Shown in pieces: positions 25,445-33,067 of a stretch of DNA of 58,431 nucleotides; position 1 is the first letter of the stretch, and each line of letters begins with the position of its first letter. This DNA is from Pseudomonas sp. N40(2020) (lineage in GTDB: Bacteria > Pseudomonadota > Gammaproteobacteria > Pseudomonadales > Pseudomonadaceae). The position numbers were made by a program, and so were the translations under genes. Under the pieces are notes generated by a model, which had not been told where the DNA came from, searched no databases, and worked only from the letters and a program-made list of their open reading frames with translations. Location of the stretch: contig NZ_JACSZV010000042.1 in assembly GCF_014472415.1 (NCBI RefSeq), forward strand, positions 1-58,431. The letters are read 5' to 3'.

Positions 25445-26338
25445 ATGAATAATTTGAGACGACTGGATATTAATCTGCTGTTGACCCTCGATGTGCTGCT
25501 GTCCGAGCACAACGTAACCCGCGCGGCGCAACGGCTGAACCTGTCGCAGCCCTCGGTGAGCGTCCATTTGGCCAAGCTTCGCGACATCTTCGGCGATCCG
25601 CTGTTGCTCCCTGGCCCGCGGGGTATGCGCCCGACGGCGCGAGCCGATGAGTTGCGTGAGCCTTTGCGCGAGGCTCTGGACGCACTGGAACGGGCGGTGG
25701 CCCCGGCCACTGTGTTCGACCCCGCACTGGCGACCCAGACCTGGAGAGTCGCGGCAACCGACTACGGTGAATCGACCATTCTTCTGCCGGCGCTGAGCAG
25801 TTTACGTGCGCAGGCACCGGGCACTCGGCTGGCGGTTATCGACCTGATGCCAGCGCAATTGGTCAAGCAAGCGGAGCAGGGCGTGTTCGATCTGGCGCTG
25901 CACATCACCGAAGACGCGCCGCTGGACCTGCATCAACGGGTGCTGTTTAGCGAGCGTTACGTGTTGGCCGGGCGTCTCGGGCATCCCGGTTTGACGGGTA
26001 AACCGAGCTGCGATGAGTTCTGCGCACTGGAACATGTGCTGGTGTCGCGAGAGGGCGGGGGCTTTTTCGGGGTGACTGACAAGGTGCTGGCCGACGTGGG
26101 GCTGTCGCGCAAAGTGGTGCTGTCGGTGCCGCACTTTCTGATGGTGATGTCGGTGCTGGCGAGCACCGATCTGGTGGCAATGCTGCCGTCACGGCTGGTG
26201 CGCGGCAACTCGGCATTGCAAGTGGTCGAGGCACCGCTGCAGGTGCCGGGCTACGAAATGGCGATGTTCTGGGACGAGCGACTTCACCGTGATCCCGCGC
26301 ACAAGTGGTTTCGCGAGCATCTGGCGGCGTCGGTTTAA
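25445..26338 (+). CDS. LysR-family transcriptional regulator
   Basis: A 297-aa regulator. The N-terminal winged helix-turn-helix covers residues 4-63 (LDINLLLTLDVLLSEHNVTRAAQRLNLSQPSVSVHL pattern), followed by the effector domain (about 90-295). The start MNNLRRLDINLL is preferred; upstream in-frame ATGs overlap the operator region. It resembles the NodD/SyrM-like subgroup (RRLDINLLLTLDVLL). It is divergent from the quinone reductase gene, the likely target. Confidence 0.88.
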   Translation: MNNLRRLDINLLLTLDVLLSEHNVTRAAQRLNLSQPSVSVHLAKLRDIFGDPLLLPGPRGMRPTARADELREPLREALDALERAVAPATVFDPALATQTWRVAATDYGESTILLPALSSLRAQAPGTRLAVIDLMPAQLVKQAEQGVFDLALHITEDAPLDLHQRVLFSERYVLAGRLGHPGLTGKPSCDEFCALEHVLVSREGGGFFGVTDKVLADVGLSRKVVLSVPHFLMVMSVLASTDLVAMLPSRLVRGNSALQVVEAPLQVPGYEMAMFWDERLHRDPAHKWFREHLAASV

Positions 26339-26342
26339 TGCC

Positions 26343-26411
26343 TCAGGCGTGGCCCAAAGCGATCGCGAACGACACGACGATCATGCAAGCAAACGCGAAA
26401 TTGAGATTCAT
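26343..26411 (-). CDS. possible 22-aa membrane peptide
   Basis: A tiny ORF encodes MNLNFAFACMIVVSFAIA followed by LGHA. It is hydrophobic over its whole length, enough for one membrane span. AGGA lies about eleven bases before the ATG. It runs antisense into the four-base gap after the LysR stop, in a region without another gene. It is below ordinary length limits; conservation in related genomes would be needed to confirm it. Confidence 0.4.
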   Translation of the reverse strand: MNLNFAFACMIVVSFAIALGHA

Positions 26412-26539
26412 TAGGTGGTCATCCTGAGCCTGTTGAGAGTGGGGCCATTCTGAACAGGCTGAATGCAAAGGAAAAATTCGGCTTTGTGATTCCAATGATC
26501 GAAACAATTGATATCCGCCGATTTGTGTTTACCCGAGGC

Positions 26540-26559
26540 TTTCGCTAGTCTCGGCGAAA
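26540..26559. promoter_or_regulatory. candidate DeoR operator
   Basis: TTTCGC and GCGAAA face each other eight bases apart, 32 bases before the DeoR-family gene. TTTCG half-sites are usual for DeoR-family repressors, so autoregulation is plausible. Confidence 0.4.
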
Positions 26560-26591
26560 ACCTGCAACTACAAGCATAAACAGGCAGAACC

Positions 26592-27377
26592 ATGCACGAT
26601 CATTCAGTCACCGAACTTCCCTCCCTGCGCCGGCAGAAAATCCTCCTGATTCTTGAACGTGACGGCAAGGTCATGGCCTCCGAGTTGAGCCAGCATTTCG
26701 CTGTGTCCGAGGACACCATCCGCCGCGACCTCGCCGAGCTGGATAACGCCGGCCTGGTGCAGCGGGTACATGGCGGCGCGTTGCCGAGGCCGAAAGACAC
26801 CGGCAAGGATTACTTCACCCGCATCAGTGAGACCGACGAGGTGAAAACCCGCCTGGCGCAACTCGCCGCCGGACGGGTGAAGGATGGCCAGATCGTGCTG
26901 TTCGATTCCGGCACTACCACGTTGCAGATCGCGCGTTCGTTGCTGGCGGATATCAAGATCACAGCGGTGACCACGTCTCCGATGACCGCCATCACCCTCG
27001 CCGAATACAAAGGCATCAAGGTGATTCTGGCGGGCGGGCAGTTGAACCTGGCAACGATGTCGGTCAGCGGCCACGAGACCGTGCGCCTGCTGCAAAGCAT
27101 CAAGGCTGATCTGCTGTTTACCGGGGTGTGTGCGATTCATCCGGAGGTGGGGTTGAGCTCGCTGTATTTCGATGAGGTGCCGGTGAAGCAGGCATTGTTC
27201 GATAGCGCCGCGCAGGTGATCGCGGTGACCACGGCGGACAAGTTGGGCGCGGTGGAGCCGTTTGTGGTGGCGCCGTGCACGCGGGTGCATACGTTGATTA
27301 CCGAGCGGCACCTGGCGTCGGGGAGTGTCGAGGATTATCAACGGTTGGGGATTGAGGTGGAGCAGTTGCCTGACTGA
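26592..27377 (+). CDS. DeoR-family transcriptional regulator
   Basis: A 261-aa repressor. The DeoR helix-turn-helix is at residues 12-65 (RRQKILLILERDGKVMASELSQHFAVSEDTIRRDLAEL), with the conserved RVHGGALP hinge at 59-66. The C-terminal sugar-phosphate-sensing domain carries LFDSGTTTLQIA near 98-109 and the family TTADKLG near residue 218. Effectors in the family are usually phosphorylated sugars or sugar alcohols. No sugar gene is adjacent: the LysR gene is upstream, and the FAD oxidoreductase is convergent downstream. Its target is unknown. Confidence 0.9.
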   Translation: MHDHSVTELPSLRRQKILLILERDGKVMASELSQHFAVSEDTIRRDLAELDNAGLVQRVHGGALPRPKDTGKDYFTRISETDEVKTRLAQLAAGRVKDGQIVLFDSGTTTLQIARSLLADIKITAVTTSPMTAITLAEYKGIKVILAGGQLNLATMSVSGHETVRLLQSIKADLLFTGVCAIHPEVGLSSLYFDEVPVKQALFDSAAQVIAVTTADKLGAVEPFVVAPCTRVHTLITERHLASGSVEDYQRLGIEVEQLPD

Positions 27378-27403
27378 GATTTGTATAGCGGCGTAGGGCC
27401 TCA

Positions 27404-27467
27404 TCGCGAGCAGGCTCACTCCTACAGTTGGAATGCATTCCCCTTGTAGGAGTGAGCCTGCTCGCGA
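27404..27467. repeat. REPIN, family A (TGTAGGAGTGAGCC variant)
   Basis: Two inverted copies with a short 18-base spacer lie between the convergent DeoR and FAD-oxidoreductase genes. Confidence 0.9.
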
Positions 27468-27481
27468 TGGGGTCAGTCCAG

Positions 27482-28765
27482 TCAACGCAACTTTTCAAGC
27501 ATCTGGTAGTACCACATCCCCGCCGCCAGTAACGGATTGCCCAGCAAATTCCCCATCGGCACGCGAATGTGCTGACACGCCGCAAACGTATCGAACTGCT
27601 CCATCTGCCCGGTGATCGCCCGACTCATGATTTCGCCCATGATGTGGGTAGAGGCGATGCCGTGCCCGGAGTAACCCTGGCAGTACCAGACATTGTCCGA
27701 AAGCTTGCCCAGTTGCGGGATGCGGTTGATCACGATGCCCATCGCGCAGCTCCACTGGTAGTCGATCTGCACGCCTTTGAGCGCCGGGAAAGTCTGCTCG
27801 ATGCACGGGCGCAGTTCGGCGGCGATGTCGCGCGAGTCCTTGCCGCTGTAGTTGGCGCCGCCGCCGAACAACAAGCGGCCGTCAGCGGTGAGTCGGTAGT
27901 AATCGAGGACGAAACGGCAGTCGTACACCGCCAGATCTTCAGGGTTGATCTGCCGTGCCAGATCGCCGAGCGGGGCCGTGGTGACGATGCCGCCCATGGC
28001 CGGAAAAATCTTGCCCTTGAGCTGTCCTGGTTCGAGTTTGTGATAGACGTCGCCGGCGAGCATTACCTGATTGGCGTCGATCTGGCCGTGGGCGGTTCTG
28101 ACCCCAGGCGTATCGCCGTGAATGATCTCTAGCACTTCGCTGTTTTCGAAGATCAGCGCACCCAGACTTTCCGCCGCTCGCGCTTCGCCGATGCACAGGT
28201 TGAGCGGGTGCAGGTGCATGTTGCGGGTATTCTTGATCGCGCCGTGGTAGAGGTCGCTTTGCAGCAGGTCGCGCACCTGGCTGCGGTCGAGCAGGCTGAC
28301 TTCATCACCCAGTCCGCGTCGCACGGCTTCTTCGTAATCGCTGCGCAGATCGGTCATGTGGCTGGGTTTGTAGGCGGCGTGCAGATGACCGTGTTTGAGG
28401 TCACAAGCGATGGCGTATTTCTCGACGCGCTGTTTGATGATCTCGTGCCCGCGCCAGCGCAGATGCCAGATGAAATCGTCGACCTCATCACCCAGTTTCG
28501 GGCGCATCTGTTTGCGCATCGCGCCATCGCCAGAGAGGCTGCCGGTGACCTGGCCGCCATTGCGCCCGGTGGCACCCCAGCCGATTTTGTTGCTCTCGAC
28601 GATGGCGACTTTCAGGCCTTTTTCGGCGAGTTCGACAGCGGTGGCAACGCCGGTGAAACCGCCGCCGATGATCACCACATCGACTTTGTGCCGGCCTTGC
28701 AGGGTCGGGTAGTCGGTGTCCTGGTTGAGGGTGGCGGTGTAGTAGGAATTGCAGCGATTGGTCAT
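27482..28765 (-). CDS. PuuB-like FAD-dependent amine oxidoreductase (second copy)
   Basis: A 427-aa paralogue of the PuuB protein at 14.1 kb, equal in length. Nucleotide-binding motif VVIIGGGFTGVATA at residues 30-43, GWGATGRNGGQVTG at 63-76, and C-terminal GYSGHGIASTHIMGEI. The start MTNRCNSYYTATLNQD aligns with MKQQHVNSYYAATRNE of the first copy, which sets it over the ATG four codons upstream. It probably oxidises a gamma-glutamylated amine made by the ligase upstream (28.9 kb). In P. aeruginosa several such enzymes (pauB) divide putrescine, cadaverine, diaminopropane and spermidine; which this is cannot be told. Confidence 0.88.
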   Translation of the reverse strand: MTNRCNSYYTATLNQDTDYPTLQGRHKVDVVIIGGGFTGVATAVELAEKGLKVAIVESNKIGWGATGRNGGQVTGSLSGDGAMRKQMRPKLGDEVDDFIWHLRWRGHEIIKQRVEKYAIACDLKHGHLHAAYKPSHMTDLRSDYEEAVRRGLGDEVSLLDRSQVRDLLQSDLYHGAIKNTRNMHLHPLNLCIGEARAAESLGALIFENSEVLEIIHGDTPGVRTAHGQIDANQVMLAGDVYHKLEPGQLKGKIFPAMGGIVTTAPLGDLARQINPEDLAVYDCRFVLDYYRLTADGRLLFGGGANYSGKDSRDIAAELRPCIEQTFPALKGVQIDYQWSCAMGIVINRIPQLGKLSDNVWYCQGYSGHGIASTHIMGEIMSRAITGQMEQFDTFAACQHIRVPMGNLLGNPLLAAGMWYYQMLEKLR

Positions 28766-28805
28766 GTCAGTGTCCACACAAAATCAAAGTCGGTATGCGA
28801 TCCCC

Positions 28806-28894
28806 TGTAGGAGTGAGCCTGCTCGCGATAGCGGTGTGTCAGTCAAATCAGCGTTAACTGACAGATCGTTATCGCGAGCAGGCTCACTCCTACA
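28806..28894. repeat. REPIN, family A, inside operon
   Basis: Inverted GTAGGAGTGAGCCTGCTCGCGATA arms with a spacer containing TGTCAGT...ACTGACA. It lies in the 149-base gap between the ligase and oxidoreductase genes on the transcribed strand. Confidence 0.92.
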
Positions 28895-28914
28895 GGGGGA
28901 GCAGTGGTGATTTC

Positions 28915-30279
28915 TCAGGCTTCAGTCAGATACCAGCGCCAATCCTGCTCACCCACTTCAGCCATGAACTGCCGATACTCAGCGCGCTTCACCGCCAGAT
29001 AAACCCCAAGAAATTCTTGCCCCAACGCATCCCGCGCCCAACTTGAATTTTCCAGCGCCTGCAACGACGTCAGCCAATCGGTCGGCAGTAATTCCTTCGC
29101 TTGCGCATAGCCGTTGCCCTCGACTGGTGCGCCCGGATCAAGGTTTTCGCGAATGCCGCGATGAATGCCGGCAAGGATCGCCGCTGCCGCCAGATACGGG
29201 TTGGCGTCGGCGCCGCAGATACGGTGTTCGATGTGTCGGGTGTTGGCCGGGCCGCCGGGCACGCGCAGGCTGACGGTGCGGTTGTCGACACCCCAGGTCG
29301 GCGCCAGTGGCGCATAGCTGTTGGCCTGAAAACGGCGATAAGAGTTGGCATTCGGGCAGAACAGCAGCAGCGAATCGAGCAAGGACGCGAGCATCCCGCC
29401 AATCGCCGTGCGCAGCAGCGGGGTACCGGCCGGGTCTTCGGAGGCGAACAGGTTACGGCCTTCGGCATCGGCGAGGCTGACGTGCATGTGCATGCCGGTG
29501 CCGGCCAGATCATCGAACGGCTTGGCCATGAATGTCGCTTGCATGCCGTGCTTGTGCGCCACGGCTTTGACCAGGCGCTTGTAGCGCACCGCTTGATCCA
29601 TCGCCTCCAGCGCATCGCCATGTTCGAGGGTGATTTCCACTTGCCCCGGTGCGTATTCCGAGATCGCCGTGCGCGCCGGAATGCCATGCAGTTTGCAGGC
29701 GCCGTAAAGGTCGGCGAGGAACGGTTCGATCTGCTCCAGTTCACGCAAACCGTAGACCTGGGTGTGTCGCGGTCGACCGCCGTCAGCATCCAGCGCCGGT
29801 TGCGGGCGGCCGTTGTGATCGCGTTTGGCATCGAGCAGATAGAACTCCAGTTCGCAGGCCATCACCGGGTAATAACCCTCGGCTTTGAGCGCGTCGACCA
29901 CCTTGATCAACAGGTGGCGCGGGTCGGCGATGCTCGCCGGCATGCCCTCGGTGGGGTGCATGCTGACCTGCACCGCAGCGGTGGGGATCTGCCGCCACGG
30001 CAGGCGTACCAGGCTGCCCTCCAATGGATAGGCGCGGCAGTCGATATCGCCGACATCCCAGACCAGACCAGAGTTTTCGACGTCCTCACCCTGTACGGTC
30101 AGACCGAGAATAGTGCTGGGCAGCGGGCGGCCGCTTTCATACACGGCGAGCAGTTCTTCACGGTGCAACAGCTTGCCGCGTGGTACGCCGTTGGCATCGA
30201 GAATGAACAGTTCGATCATGTCGATATCGGGGTTCTGTTCAAGGAACAGGCGTGCGTCTTCAATGGCTGCGAATTTCAT
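28915..30279 (-). CDS. glutamine-synthetase-like gamma-glutamylpolyamine synthetase (second copy)
   Basis: A 454-aa ligase of the GlnA/PuuA fold, paralogous to the 458-aa protein at 10.9 kb. Motifs in order: ELEFYLLDAKRDHNGRP near residue 138, GTGMHMHVSLADAEG near 261, NANSYRRFQANSYAPLAPTWGVDNRT near 308, and RHIEHRICGADANPYLAAA near 349. The start MKFAAIEDARLF is an ATG; an in-frame TTG two codons upstream is the alternative. It has only a weak GTGAG site, so translation may depend on the leader. It pairs with the FAD oxidoreductase downstream, as in the P. aeruginosa pauA/pauB sets. Substrate amine unknown. Confidence 0.88.
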   Translation of the reverse strand: MKFAAIEDARLFLEQNPDIDMIELFILDANGVPRGKLLHREELLAVYESGRPLPSTILGLTVQGEDVENSGLVWDVGDIDCRAYPLEGSLVRLPWRQIPTAAVQVSMHPTEGMPASIADPRHLLIKVVDALKAEGYYPVMACELEFYLLDAKRDHNGRPQPALDADGGRPRHTQVYGLRELEQIEPFLADLYGACKLHGIPARTAISEYAPGQVEITLEHGDALEAMDQAVRYKRLVKAVAHKHGMQATFMAKPFDDLAGTGMHMHVSLADAEGRNLFASEDPAGTPLLRTAIGGMLASLLDSLLLFCPNANSYRRFQANSYAPLAPTWGVDNRTVSLRVPGGPANTRHIEHRICGADANPYLAAAAILAGIHRGIRENLDPGAPVEGNGYAQAKELLPTDWLTSLQALENSSWARDALGQEFLGVYLAVKRAEYRQFMAEVGEQDWRWYLTEA

Positions 30280-30321
30280 AATCAATCACTCACGGTGGCG
30301 CCGCAAAGGCGCGCAGATTCG

Positions 30322-30361
30322 GCCAGAGGACATTAGTGGGCAAAAGCCCAGGCGTCCTGGC
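30322..30361 (-). promoter_or_regulatory. two-tier hairpin in ligase leader
   Basis: On the minus strand an outer stem GCCAGGAC / GTCC(TC)TGGC with a two-base bulge encloses an inner TGGGC-TTTT-GCCCA hairpin, 40 bases in all. It ends 42 bases before the ligase start and follows two overlapping small ORFs. It has no T-run, so it is more likely a structural or translational element than a plain terminator. Confidence 0.5.
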
Positions 30362-30382
30362 AGGGATATCGAAAGAGAAAAG

Positions 30383-30400
30383 TCCTACGCGTTTTTCAGA
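30383..30400. other. 18-base motif shared with 16525-16542
   Basis: Exact second copy of TCCTACGCGTTTTTCAGA. Here it lies between the hairpin and the stop of the small ORF in the ligase leader, and reads opposite to the direction of the genes. Confidence 0.6.
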
Positions 30401-30405
30401 TGCGA

Positions 30406-30495
30406 TCAGGCAGAGAGGGCGATATCCGGCGGGCGTGCGGAGTGACGCAGCTTGGAACGGCGCAGGGCCATGGGGAGATTGACGATGCGATTCAT
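30406..30495 (-). CDS. possible 29-aa leader peptide
   Basis: A short ORF encodes MNRIVNLPMALRRSKLRH and eleven more residues, strongly basic in the middle. Its ATG overlaps the stop of the preceding 25-codon ORF as ATGA, suggesting coupled translation. It lies 126 bases upstream of the second ligase gene on the same strand. A longer frame of 90 aa contains it, but most of that frame overlaps the other small ORF. Coding status is uncertain. Confidence 0.35.
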   Translation of the reverse strand: MNRIVNLPMALRRSKLRHSARPPDIALSA

Positions 30496-30569
30496 GCGCG
30501 GCCTCTTTGACAGAGGGCGCACACAGCGGAGACGTTCAACGATTTTGGTTGTTGTAGTGACGTACTCAT
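30492..30569 (-). CDS. possible 25-aa leader peptide
   Basis: A short ORF encodes MSTSLQQPKSLNVSAV followed by CALCQRGRA. GGAAA lies about eleven bases before the ATG. Its stop overlaps the next small ORF as ATGA. With that ORF and the hairpin it makes up the leader of the second ligase gene. Between 30570 and the chrA stop at 30697 no other gene is seen. Confidence 0.35.
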   Translation of the reverse strand: MSTSLQQPKSLNVSAVCALCQRGRA

Positions 30570-30696
30570 GACGCGTGTTTCCGTTGGCGGAAAACGTCGG
30601 TGGCGGGACTGACCCGCCGACCGGTGTGCCCGGATAGTAAGGGGCATTCCTCGGGCGTGTAAACGATTGATTGCGCATCGGCGATGCGACGGTTGT

Positions 30697-32040
30697 TTAG
30701 CGCAACAGGTGAAAGCCCAGCCCGACAAGGGCGCAAACGATCAACACTTCAATCACACCACGTTTGAAAACGAACAGCGCCAGTGCCGCCAGGACTGCCA
30801 GCGCTATCGAAAAAACATCCGGTTGCCCGGCGAAACCGCTCGGCCAGAACACGTGATACGCGAAAAAACACGCGAGGTTGAGAATCACCCCGACCACTGC
30901 CGCCGTGATCGCGGTCAGCGGCGCAGTGAACTTCAGTTCATTGTGAGTCGATTCCACCAACGGCCCGCCGGCGAGAATGAACAGAAACGAAGGCAGAAAG
31001 GTGAACCACGTCACCAGCGTCGCTGCCATTGCGCCAGCGGCGAACGCATGTTCCGCGCCGAATACCGGTTGCACATAACCGCCGATGAAGCCAACAAACG
31101 CCACCACCATGATCAACGGCCCCGGCGTAGTTTCGCCAAGCGCCAGGCCGTCGATCATCTGCGTCGGCGTCAACCAGCCGTAATGCCCCACCGCGCCCTG
31201 ATAGACATAGGGCAACACCGCATAGGCCCCTCCAAAGGTCAGTAATGCGGCTTTGGTGAAGAACCAGCCCATCTGCGTGAAAGTGCCGTCCCAGCCGAAC
31301 AATGCCGTCAGCAAGGCCATGGGCAGACACCACAGCGCCGCGCCGACCAATGCTAGCCGCGAGAGCTTCGACAGACTGAAACGAGCGTGTTCGGGCGTCG
31401 GGGTGTCGTCATCAATCAACGCCGGGCCAAAGGATTTTTCACTGCTGCGCTGGCCGCCGTTATCGAACCGCTGCGGCGCCAGACGCCCACCGAGATAACC
31501 GATCAACGCGGCGCCGAGCACGATCAGCGGGAACGGCACATTGAAGGCAAAAATCGCCACGAACGAGGCCCCGGCAATCGCCCAGAGCCAGCCATTCTTC
31601 AAGGCCCGTGAGCCGATGCGATGCGCCGCGTGCAGCACAATCGCAGTCACCGCCGGTTTGATCCCGTAAAACACCCCGGCCACCGCCGGCACGTCACCGT
31701 AGGCGATGTACAGCCATGACAGCGCAATCAGGATAAACAGCGACGGCAGCACAAACAGCACGCCCGCAATCACGCCGCCCCAGGTGCGATGCAACAACCA
31801 GCCGATGTAGGTCGCCAGTTGTTGAGCCTCGGGGCCGGGCAGCAACATGCAGTAGTTGAGGGCGTGGAGAAAACGTCGTTCGGAGATCCAGCGGCGGCGT
31901 TCGACCAACTCCTGATGCATGATCGCGATTTGCCCGGCGGGGCCGCCGAAGCCGATACAGCCGAGCTTGAGCCAGAAGCGCCAGGCCTGACGCAGGGTGA
32001 CGGGATCGGGGCGGGGAAGATCCTGCGGCGGTGTACTCAA
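30697..32040 (-). CDS. chrA: chromate transporter, CHR family
   Basis: A 447-aa inner-membrane protein made of two CHR domains (about 12-190 and 230-440). The first carries FGGPAGQIAIMHQELVERRRWISERRF near residues 31-58 and LLPGPEAQQLATYIGW near 66-81; the second has LTFGGAYAVLPYVYQGAV and LGETTPGPLIMVVAFVGFIGGY. These FGGP and PGP motifs define the family, which exports chromate in proton exchange. Many bidomain homologues have no tested substrate. No chrB or other chromate-resistance gene is nearby. Confidence 0.92.
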   Translation of the reverse strand: MSTPPQDLPRPDPVTLRQAWRFWLKLGCIGFGGPAGQIAIMHQELVERRRWISERRFLHALNYCMLLPGPEAQQLATYIGWLLHRTWGGVIAGVLFVLPSLFILIALSWLYIAYGDVPAVAGVFYGIKPAVTAIVLHAAHRIGSRALKNGWLWAIAGASFVAIFAFNVPFPLIVLGAALIGYLGGRLAPQRFDNGGQRSSEKSFGPALIDDDTPTPEHARFSLSKLSRLALVGAALWCLPMALLTALFGWDGTFTQMGWFFTKAALLTFGGAYAVLPYVYQGAVGHYGWLTPTQMIDGLALGETTPGPLIMVVAFVGFIGGYVQPVFGAEHAFAAGAMAATLVTWFTFLPSFLFILAGGPLVESTHNELKFTAPLTAITAAVVGVILNLACFFAYHVFWPSGFAGQPDVFSIALAVLAALALFVFKRGVIEVLIVCALVGLGFHLLR

Positions 32041-32132
32041 GTGCGGCTCCTGAGTCGAATTCTGGCGGAGCCGCTATCTAATCAGGCTTTTGTTAAATCC
32101 AATAGTGCTCAGACAAGGCTGTGACTGGCGGC

Positions 32133-33032
32133 TCAACTCAGGACGTAATCGACGGGCGTCAACGCCGGTGGCAGTTGCGCAACACCCAGTTCAGCCAGAA
32201 TGTCGCGCTCGATCGTGCGGACCAGAGCATCGGTTGGCAGGTCGTTTTCATCGCGGCCGAATGGGTCTTCCAACTCATCGGCAATCGCATCCAGACCGAA
32301 AAAGGTGTAACTGACAATCGCGGTGAACAGCGGCGTCAGCCAGCCCAGCGGCTCGGCCATGGCGAACGGTAACAGGATGCAGAACAGGTAAATCGTGCGA
32401 TGCAGCAGCAAGGTATAGGGGAAGGGCAGCGGCGTGTTCTTGATCCGCTCGCACACGGCTTGAGCTTGCGTGAGGCTGGTCAGGTGATTGGCCAGCAGCA
32501 TGTAGCGCCATTCGCTCAGTGCGCCGGCCTGTTGCAGATCGGAGCATTGTTCGCCAATCCGGTGCAGGATCTGTGCGCTGTAGTCGGGCACCTGAGCGTC
32601 GGGTTTCGGGTCGACCCACGCGCCGCTGGCCGCCGCCTCGTCTTCACGCCGCAGTCGCGCGTTGAGGGAGTGGGCGAAGCCGCACAGATTGAGCAGCAGC
32701 GGCCGGCGTTGCTCCGATTCGCGGATGATGTGGGTTTCGCGAATGATCGAGCGCACATGGACGATCACTTCGCCCCAGGCCTTGCGCGCTTCGTACCAGC
32801 GGTCATAGCAGGCGTTGTTACGAAAACTCATGAAGATCGACAGCGACAAGCCCAGCAGCGTGAAGGGCGTGGCGTTGACCTTGGTGAAGCTGCTGGGATG
32901 GAGGATTTCCACCAGCACAATCGCCGACGCCAGCAGGGTGACCATCAGGGTGCGCAAGGCGATTCGCTTGGCAATCGAACCCTTGAGGGTAAAAAGGATG
33001 GCGAACTGACTGACCTTGGGTCTGATGATCAT
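32133..33032 (-). CDS. bestrophin-family membrane protein
   Basis: A 299-aa protein of the RFP-TM/UPF0187 family, the bacterial bestrophins. The hallmark FRNNACYDRWYEARKAWGEV is near residues 69-88, and TFFGLDAIADELEDPFGRDENDLPTD near the C-terminus (about 256-280) matches the conserved acidic cluster of the family. Four membrane segments are expected. Bacterial relatives form pentameric channels that conduct cations or anions. It stands alone between chrA and moaA. Confidence 0.9.
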   Translation of the reverse strand: MIIRPKVSQFAILFTLKGSIAKRIALRTLMVTLLASAIVLVEILHPSSFTKVNATPFTLLGLSLSIFMSFRNNACYDRWYEARKAWGEVIVHVRSIIRETHIIRESEQRRPLLLNLCGFAHSLNARLRREDEAAASGAWVDPKPDAQVPDYSAQILHRIGEQCSDLQQAGALSEWRYMLLANHLTSLTQAQAVCERIKNTPLPFPYTLLLHRTIYLFCILLPFAMAEPLGWLTPLFTAIVSYTFFGLDAIADELEDPFGRDENDLPTDALVRTIERDILAELGVAQLPPALTPVDYVLS

Positions 33033-33067
33033 GCTGGGTGATCCCGATTACGCGTGGACGTGACGCA

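Noticed and set aside
30406..30678. A 90-aa frame in the ligase leader
   Set aside because: The first two-thirds overlap a better-placed small ORF and have no ribosome site; only the last 29 codons, with an ATGA-coupled start, are kept as a candidate.
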